A stretch of DNA of 64,000 nt from Shewanella livingstonensis (GTDB lineage Bacteria > Pseudomonadota > Gammaproteobacteria > Enterobacterales > Shewanellaceae), in contig NZ_CP034015.1 in the NCBI RefSeq assembly GCF_003855395.1, forward strand, positions 3,048,001 to 3,112,000. The letters are read 5' to 3'. Under the pieces are notes generated by a model that worked only from the letters and a program-made list of their open reading frames with translations, ran no database searches and had not been told where the DNA came from. Positions within the stretch are counted from its first letter, which is position 1; each line of letters begins with the position of its first letter. The translations under genes and the position numbers were made by a program. This document shows positions 59,046-64,000 of this stretch, piece by piece.

Positions 59046-60473
59046 ATGTCTATTTTCAACGCAGAGCAATGGTCATACAATCACTTTAAAAACGGTTCAT
59101 TTGGTGACTCACGTCGCACTGACCGTGTCATCGAAGTTGCTGCCGACATGGCGCGTTGTAGCGGTAAGTCAATCGCTTTATCATGTCGAGGTAATGAAGC
59201 TAAAGTTGAAGGGGCTTATCGATTGATCCGTAATGACAACATTTCTCCAGAAGTGATTAGAGCTTCTGGTTTTCAACATACTGCAGAGCTTGCCCAGCCC
59301 TATGCTGAGATATTAGCCATTGATGACACCACTGCGTTGAGTTACAAACACCAAGTAGCACAAGAGCTTGGCAAACTTGGGACGACGACAGATAAATCAC
59401 GTGGTTGGTGGGTTCATTCAACCCTGCTATTAGACAGCTTCACGACTCAGACTATCGGGCTTATTCATCAAGAATACTGGCTTCGTCCTAATAACCCTGA
59501 AGATGCTGACGAAAAAGAAAGTGGTAAGTGGTCAGAAGCGTCCTATTTCTGCCGTCAACGCTTGGGAGACATCATGTCACGGGTCATTTCAGTGTGTGAC
59601 AGAGAAGCAGATATATTGAGTTATATTCAAGATAAGCAGAAGCATAATGAACGTTTCGTTGTTCGAGCGAAACATTCAAGAGCACTGGTTGAGACAGGAC
59701 CTAAGTTATTTGAACACCTTGAGTCACAAGCAGAACTGGGTGAATACACTATAGATATCGCCCAGAAAGGGACAAAAAATAGTAAAGGGAAGCCTGTAAA
59801 CCGCGTAGCCAGAAAAGCCAAGCTAACAATTAAAGTGGCACAGGTTACCTTCAAAGCAAAAGGTGAAACTCAGCCTGTCAATGTGGTGTACGCTCAAGAA
59901 AAAACATCAAAAAACGTGACCGAGCCGTTGCGCTGGGTGTTATTAACAACAGAGCCAATCGATACGTTAATTCAAGCACTTCATATTATTGATATTTACA
60001 CCGCAAGATGGCGAATTGAAGATTTTCATAAAGCATGGAAAACGGGTGCAGGAGCTGAGCGCCAAAGAATGACAGAGCCTAAGAATTTAGAAAGAGCGGT
60101 TTCAATCTTAGCGTTTATCGGCGTCCGTTTACTGCAACTCAGAGAAGCCATCACCCTCCCTTATTATTTACGTAAAAAAGGGCTGCTTGAGGAGGCCAAA
60201 GCAGTGGAGGCTCAACGCTGTGACACGGTGCTCGAAGAAGATGAATGGAAGGTGCTAATGCGGTTTAATAAGCCTAGAGGGCATAAAGATAAAGGAGCGC
60301 CGAGTCTGAAGTGGGCGTATCAATCAATCGCAAAGCTGGGTGGTTTCACCGATACCAAACGAACAGGGATCGCAAGCTGGACGGCGGTTTGGGAAGGTTG
60401 GAGTACATTACAGTCTCATGTTGTAGGCTACCGAGTCGCGAAAGAAATGATTGCTGATGGCGAGAGCTTATGA
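59046..60473 (+). CDS. tnp: Transposase of the IS50/Tn5 type
   Basis: DDE transposase of 475 residues (Tn5: 476), homologous along its whole length, for example DKSRGWWVHSTLLLDS, HKAWKTGAGAERQRM and KRTGIASW. The catalytic triad is Asp94 (AIDDTTALSY), Asp185 (VCDREADI) and Glu325 (RWRIEDFHKAWK), with the Y-(2)-R-(3)-E-(6)-K signature. In Tn5 an inhibitor protein starts at internal Met56; the matching residue here is Lys53 (NEAKVEG), so that start is absent. The stop codon overlaps the inner end by one base, as in IS50. Confidence 0.96.
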   Translation: MSIFNAEQWSYNHFKNGSFGDSRRTDRVIEVAADMARCSGKSIALSCRGNEAKVEGAYRLIRNDNISPEVIRASGFQHTAELAQPYAEILAIDDTTALSYKHQVAQELGKLGTTTDKSRGWWVHSTLLLDSFTTQTIGLIHQEYWLRPNNPEDADEKESGKWSEASYFCRQRLGDIMSRVISVCDREADILSYIQDKQKHNERFVVRAKHSRALVETGPKLFEHLESQAELGEYTIDIAQKGTKNSKGKPVNRVARKAKLTIKVAQVTFKAKGETQPVNVVYAQEKTSKNVTEPLRWVLLTTEPIDTLIQALHIIDIYTARWRIEDFHKAWKTGAGAERQRMTEPKNLERAVSILAFIGVRLLQLREAITLPYYLRKKGLLEEAKAVEAQRCDTVLEEDEWKVLMRFNKPRGHKDKGAPSLKWAYQSIAKLGGFTDTKRTGIASWTAVWEGWSTLQSHVVGYRVAKEMIADGESL

Positions 60474-60491
60474 GATCTGATCAAGAGACAG
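60473..60491 (+). repeat. Inner-end terminal sequence of the IS50-type element
   Basis: AGATCTGATCAAGAGACAG, identical to the complement of the Tn5/IS50 inner end. It contains GATC sites, which in IS50 make inner-end use sensitive to Dam methylation. The second target copy CCCATATCA follows. Confidence 0.95.
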
Positions 60492-60743
60492 CCCATATCA
60501 TATGCTAAAACATAGGTATCAAGCGTCGGTAAGCAAATACCCGATTTATCTTCATGTAAAAGTTTAACTTCATCGAACCTTTTTGACTTAACATCATCAC
60601 TATTAAATTGAACTGTTATAGGCTTTATCACTTTTATTTGAATACAATCAGAAGCAACTGCAAAATGACTCGCTGTCAATAATAAGACTGCAAAAATAAT
60701 TAATGTAAACTTCATATACACCTATCAATAAGTTTGTTTTTTA

Positions 60744-61229
60744 TTAATGCTTAGAATGCCCTTCCTCGACTAATTTATCTTGTGCGATCTTAATCAATTG
60801 AGCAGCATATTTTTTATTAAACTCAAACGTAGTATTATCAAAAACGTACTGGGCGTGATCACTAACCGCTAGCCAATTCTGTTGTATTTTATACAGCTTT
60901 GCTAACTCTTCATGAGCAGCAGTAACTGACGATTTAGGTAGCTCAACATCCAATGCTAAAAACTCTTTATGGAGTGAAATAGCATGATTAATATCTTGCG
61001 CTATAAACATACCACTTTCATATAGCCAAGCTAGTGTAGAGTATGCCATAGGGTCTTTTTCATTAACTCTTTTTGTTGCTTCCTTAACTAACCGAACACC
61101 ATTACCTGTGTGCAAACTAAGTGGAACCAAACCTCTCCAATACCCCATACCAATGGCTTTTTCACACCAGAGTTCAAGCTTCTCGGGAGCATTAATTAAA
61201 CTTTTTTGACACTGTTCAGCTGCAACACT
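60744..61229 (-). pseudogene. Sel1/TPR-like protein, 3' part, cut by an IS66 remnant
   Basis: The frame is open from the IS66 junction (61229) to the stop, giving about 161 residues: YSVAAEQCQKSLINAPEKLE, CEKAIGMGYWRG, then a Sel1-like repeat (MAYSTLAWLYESGMFIAQDI) and helices to GHSKH. An ATG at 61148 would allow a shorter product of 134 residues but has no good ribosome-binding site. Its 5' part is probably the frame 62627-62806 on the far side of the IS66 remnant. Sel1/TPR repeats mediate protein contacts; the partner is unknown. It lies 28 bp upstream of the split secreted-protein gene. Confidence 0.6.
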
Positions 61230-62628
61230 GTATGCGTCCGGCGAACTACGCCTTGTCTAGCTTAACCTGCCAGGGTAAGAGACTGTTGAGGTCACAATCA
61301 GGGTAGGATAATTGTTCTAAGCAGTGTTCGATGTAATCGAACGGGATGAGTCCATTCGCTTTAGCCGTTTCTATGATGCTGTACAAAATTGCACTCGCCT
61401 CAGCGCCGCGATGGTTGTGATTGAATAGCCAGTTTTTACGCCCTATCACAAACGGTTTTACTGCCCGCTCTGCGCGGTTGTTGTCGATATTGAGGCGACT
61501 GTCTTGCGTGTAACAACTCAGCTTTGACCATTGATTGAGGCTGTAATGGATGGCTTTGCCTAGCGGACTTTCCTTTGATACTTGCAGCACTGATTTATCC
61601 AACCATTGCTTAAATAACCCCAGCTGAGCACGTGAGTGGGTGCGCCTAAAATACAATCGCTCTTCCAGGCTCAGTGCTTGTATTTGGGTTTCAATACGGT
61701 ACAGCTTGGCTATCATGCTCAGCGCCATATCCGCTTTACTGATTTTGCCTACTTTGGGCTTGCCTTGTGCTATTAGCGCTTCTTTGAATTTACGCCGCGC
61801 ATGAGCCCAACAACCGACCAGTTTATTGTTTGCCTGCTGATAAGCCGCGTAACCATCGACTTGTAAATAACCATTAAATACCGTTTGCTCGGTAGCCAGA
61901 AAACGGCTCACGCAGGTGCCCGCGCGGCTACCGTCTTGATAGTCGTACAGTACGATATTGCGCAAACCTTGATATCGAGGCTCAGTGCTTGGTTTATCCG
62001 CGCCAGCGCAATACACCCACATGTAGGATTTCACCCGCTCATCGTTAATCACTTTGAGCGTGGTCTCATCGGCGTGGATGACATCTTGTGTTAATAAATG
62101 GTGGTGGAGTAAATCATATAATGGCTTGAACAGCGCTGCAGATTTCATCATCCAATCCGCCATGGTTTGCCTGCTTAAGGCGATACCGTGTTGCTTGAAT
62201 AAGGTTTCTTGCCGATAAAGGGGTAATGCGTACTGATACTTACTGGTAATGAGTTGGCTTAACAAGCTTGACGTCGCCACGCTTTTAGGGATAGGACTGA
62301 CTGGCACGGGCGCTTGTTTGATATTGGCCTGGGGTCCTTTAGTCTCACAATGCTTGCAGCTGTATTTTAATCTAACGTGCTCAATCACACTGATTTTCGC
62401 CGGAATAAACTTCAGCTTCTCACTACTGTCTTGGCCCATTAACGCCAGCTCATGACCACAGCACTCACACTGCTTATCTTCATCACTAATATCATGGATA
62501 ATCACTTCACGTGGCAGGTCTTTAGGCAGTAATTTACGCTTGGCCCGTTTTTTAGGAGAAACAGACTCGTCTGCATAGGTTGCTAACTCAGCAGGCTCAT
62601 CAACGGTGACTTCAGCTTCGTTAAACGA
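61230..62628 (-). mobile_element. Truncated IS66-family insertion sequence
   Basis: The left border begins GTATGCGTCCGGCG, an IS66-type terminal repeat. The element includes most of the transposase gene tnpC but stops abruptly near 62628 in the N-terminal part of tnpC. The accessory genes tnpA and tnpB and the other terminal repeat are missing. About 1.4 kb remain of an expected 2.5 kb. No target duplication can be shown because one end is gone. It separates the two parts of the Sel1-like gene, so a deletion probably followed insertion. Confidence 0.85.
61246..62628 (-). pseudogene. tnpC: IS66-family transposase TnpC, 5'-truncated
   Basis: The frame runs from about FNEAEVTVDEPAELATYADE at the junction to a stop at 61246, about 460 residues. 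It has the zinc-finger segment CECCGHELALMG and CKHCETKG, the DDE core with DVIHADETTLKVI and VGCWAHARRKF, and the IS66 C-terminal signature DNNRAERAVKPFVIGRKNW. A GTG at 62505 could start a 419-residue product. The N-terminal helical region of full TnpC (about 50-80 residues) is lost, so it is unlikely to be active. Confidence 0.85.
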
Positions 62629-62806
62629 ATCTCAATTTAGGATTCTCGGCTAACTTTACTAACCCGTTATCTGCTTCCGCAACTAATGTAGACCACTTTG
62701 CTTTGTCTTCAGGAGAAAAACCTCTCAACCCCTTATTGATGGGCTCACATAAGTTTGTACTGTAAACTGAAATAGCCAAAAACTCTTCTCTAGTTAAGAT
62801 CTGCAT
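62621..62806 (-). pseudogene. 5' fragment of the Sel1-like gene
   Basis: Begins MQILTREEFLAISVYSTNLC and runs through GLRGFSPEDKAKWSTLV to LVKLAENPKL, where it meets the IS66 remnant and ends after three foreign codons. Its start overlaps the end of the preceding frame by 17 bp, suggesting an original operon. It is the likely N-terminus of the protein whose C-terminal part is at 60744-61229; some sequence between may be lost. Confidence 0.55.
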
Positions 62807-63017
62807 ATTTGAATTCTTCACCTTCTTTAAATATCAAACTGGTTATTTTATCCAGTTCAGTATCAATCAAGTCGTCTACAGTTGGTGCTTCATATTGGTC
62901 ATCAATCGATTCATTTTATGCTGCGACATATTCAGTTGCTACCACAGAAGGAGATAACTCAAACAAAGATGCAACATTTCCGCTTGCTAAACTTTGTTTA
63001 ATTTTTTTAGGTGTCAA
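62790..63017 (-). pseudogene. Small gene with an internal stop
   Basis: The frame TPKKIKQSLASGNVASLFEL to EYVAA is interrupted by TAA at 62916-62918. It then continues NESIDDQYEAPTVDDLIDTE and ends EFKYADLN. The acidic C-terminus continues smoothly after the stop, so a single nonsense mutation is the simple explanation. The start is probably TTG at 63017; no ATG is available. The stop overlaps the start of the downstream MQILTREEF gene, as in an operon. Family unknown. Confidence 0.5.
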
Positions 63018-63126
63018 GATTAAATGGAATTAGTACTAGCACGAATAGCTTGAAGCGGGTTACCAAACCCATCCTATCGGGCAGGGCTAGATCGCGAACG
63101 TTTTACGAACAGTTTCAGTGTTTTTA

Positions 63127-63396
63127 TTAAACTACATTTGTTAGGAATGTTATCAGTTCATGAATGATAGGAAGTGATTCTATATTGAAATTATTCATTG
63201 TAAGCAAAAAACACACTAATGCGGTTGCCCTGTCCCATTGGTATTGTTGAACAATGTTTGATTGATTATCGGCACTGTTAGCGTTTTTCTCAGGCAAGCC
63301 AGTATGACTATTACTGATTAACTGACTTATTTTGTTATAGCTAAACTGCCTCACCTCTGGCTTGTGATTAATATGCTCAGAAGATTGACCATCCAC
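63127..63396 (-). CDS. Hypothetical protein, uncertain
   Basis: An 89-residue frame with a GTG start and no clear ribosome-binding site. The C-terminal half (WDRATALVCFLLTMNNFNIE) has a decayed counterpart at about 58505-58605 on the same strand (VCFLFTINDYN), which is the main argument that this stretch is or was coding. It could itself be a 3' fragment. The sequence 63018-63126 and 63397-63541 shows nothing further. Confidence 0.35.
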   Translation of the reverse strand: MDGQSSEHINHKPEVRQFSYNKISQLISNSHTGLPEKNANSADNQSNIVQQYQWDRATALVCFLLTMNNFNIESLPIIHELITFLTNVV

Positions 63397-63541
63397 AGGG
63401 CTATCGTTTCAATCAAAAAACCTCACGTTTGTCACATTATTATGATTCATAATAAAAAGATTAACCTATTGAACATATTGTTAATATCTTGTTACAACCT
63501 TTCTCCTGCGTACAAACTTACCCTAGCCAAATCAACTCGCG

Positions 63542-64000
63542 TTATATGTCTTTATGTCGTCTTAATCTCACGAGTAAACTCATCAATATTAGTAAGCTAA
63601 ACGTAATATCAACTGCCCCGCCGTTATAATTACTTCTGTGCTCGACGTTGGCAATGTTGTCTTCTTTTACTCTGACTTTAAATCGAGCTAACTCATTATC
63701 TAAGTTCTTGCTCATATCTGTGACTGCCAAGTCAAAACCTTCGATCGACTTTTCCGCTAGGGTTTCGTCGATGCCAATAGCAGTAGTCCGTTTCTCAAGC
63801 TTACTGATCCCCGGTGCTCTGAAAAGCATTTTCCGGCTTTTAATATCAAACACCGCAGTATCGACAAAGGTTTGCACTGTATTTTCATTGCCCGGGATCA
63901 CATACATTCCCACAATGGTCCAATACAAGAGCGCTGCATTATTTTCAACAGATTGAGTTACCTGATCATACGACACTAATGCCATGACATCGACATCATA
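63542..64000 (-). CDS. Probable rhombotarget-type lipoprotein, C-terminal part (5' end outside window)
   Basis: The frame is open to the window edge (YDVDV precedes the ATG at 63985), so the gene enters from outside. The visible 152 residues contain VMALVSYDQVTQSVENNAAL, FVDTAVFDIKSRKMLFRAPG and a C-terminal tail GGAVDITFSLLILMSLLVRL followed by RRHKDI. A Gly-Gly, hydrophobic segment and basic end is the GlyGly-CTERM pattern of rhombosortase substrates, and the preceding region fits the rhombotarget lipoprotein family as I recall it. The lipobox would be upstream of the window. Confidence 0.6.
   Translation of the reverse strand, partial: YDVDVMALVSYDQVTQSVENNAALLYWTIVGMYVIPGNENTVQTFVDTAVFDIKSRKMLFRAPGISKLEKRTTAIGIDETLAEKSIEGFDLAVTDMSKNLDNELARFKVRVKEDNIANVEHRSNYNGGAVDITFSLLILMSLLVRLRRHKDI

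Larger units (their letters stand above)
58957..60491 (+). mobile_element. Insertion sequence of the IS4 family, IS50 (Tn5) group
   Basis: About 1535 bp, practically the size of IS50 (1534 bp). The left end CTGACTCTTCTACACAAAT matches the Tn5 outer end in 17 of 19 bases. The right end AGATCTGATCAAGAGACAG is the exact complement of the Tn5 inner end. It is flanked by a perfect 9-bp target duplication CCCATATCA (58948-58956 and 60492-60500), the length known for Tn5. It carries one intact transposase gene and no antibiotic-resistance gene. The intact ends and duplication suggest a recent insertion that may still be mobile. Confidence 0.95.
58641..60715 (-). pseudogene. Secreted 176-residue protein gene split by an IS50-type element (copy B)
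   Basis: The 5' part (60492-60715) encodes a signal peptide (MKFTLIIFAVLLLTASHFAV) and the start of the mature chain, up to YVLAYDMG. The 3' part (58641-58947) continues with VPYIAARLKGHTPDITLIKK and ends TGIHKKH. Deleting the element and one 9-bp target copy joins the two into an uninterrupted 176-codon gene (224 + 307 bp = 531 bp). The ATG has AGG five bases upstream. The family is unknown; the protein is probably periplasmic. A partial paralogue lies at 57616. Confidence 0.88.

Noticed and set aside
60428..60721. A 97-residue secreted protein ending CLLIRSHKLSPSA
   Set aside because: Its C-terminus is translated from the inner end of the IS; it is the 5' half of the split gene.
63040..63125. 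Short GC-richer stretch considered as a tRNA
   Set aside because: No cloverleaf with proper T-arm and anticodon stem could be drawn.

Overview
The window looks like a chromosomal segment of a marine gammaproteobacterium, most likely a Shewanella near the S. frigidimarina / S. livingstonensis type. The reasons are the gene set and order (his operon, pheST-ihfA, speA with an AdoMet decarboxylase, sbcB-cdd, the ydbH-ynbE-ydbL set, a marine-type sortase cluster), the protein sequences, and the AT-leaning composition. The genus is an inference from recalled protein sequences; no search was run.

Layout. 1-7.3 kb (+): histidine operon hisG(partial)-hisD-hisC-hisB-hisH-hisA-hisF-hisIE, closed by a perfect palindromic terminator. 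7.3-13.5 kb (-): an MscS channel, an LpxM-like lipid A acyltransferase, a 282-bp element with terminal inverted repeats, then ihfA-pheT-pheS. 13.8-20 kb (-): a secreted multidomain nuclease, a periplasmic protein with two retropepsin-like domains, DUF3802, YceI, YaiI and pdxH. 20.2-23.8 kb (-): polyamine genes, namely a wrecked agmatinase (speB) pseudogene, a eukaryotic-type AdoMet decarboxylase and arginine decarboxylase speA. 24.3-27.7 kb (+): an S1-domain protein, YceH and a two-gene ABC exporter. 27.7-29 kb: gene-poor, with a probable dispersed repeat, a perfect 17 x 7-bp tandem repeat and a cold-shock gene. 29.2-33.4 kb: rlmA and an unknown gene (-), then sbcB and cdd (+). 33.8-37.6 kb (+): ydbH (frameshifted)-ynbE-ydbL. 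37.6-43.1 kb: a small periplasmic protein, a 2OG-Fe(II) oxygenase, a SulP transporter, a Bcr/CflA efflux pump and a small membrane protein. 43.5-45.7 kb (+): ilvI-ilvH.

45.8-52.6 kb holds a complete proteobacterial dedicated sortase system: sortase, its VIT/vWA substrate with a C-terminal LPQTG sorting signal, and an OmpA-family partner on the minus strand. These are divergent from a dedicated response regulator and sensor kinase on the plus strand. The shared intergenic region carries repeated TGGC-centred motifs that could be the regulator's operator. metC and a small membrane protein follow.

54.5-64 kb is accessory and decaying. Nearly all native reading frames lie on the minus strand and are unknown, duplicated or broken. 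A Tn5/IS50-type element (58957-60491) with recognisable outer-end-like and inner-end-like termini and a 9-bp target duplication splits a 176-residue secreted protein gene; removing the element restores the frame exactly. A paralogous 3' fragment of that gene lies 1 kb away. A truncated IS66 element interrupts a Sel1/TPR-like gene. The window ends inside a gene whose C-terminus (Gly-Gly, hydrophobic stretch, basic tail) resembles rhombosortase substrates.

No rRNA, tRNA, CRISPR array or prophage was recognised. Coordinates of starts were adjusted where a ribosome-binding site or family length favoured an internal start.
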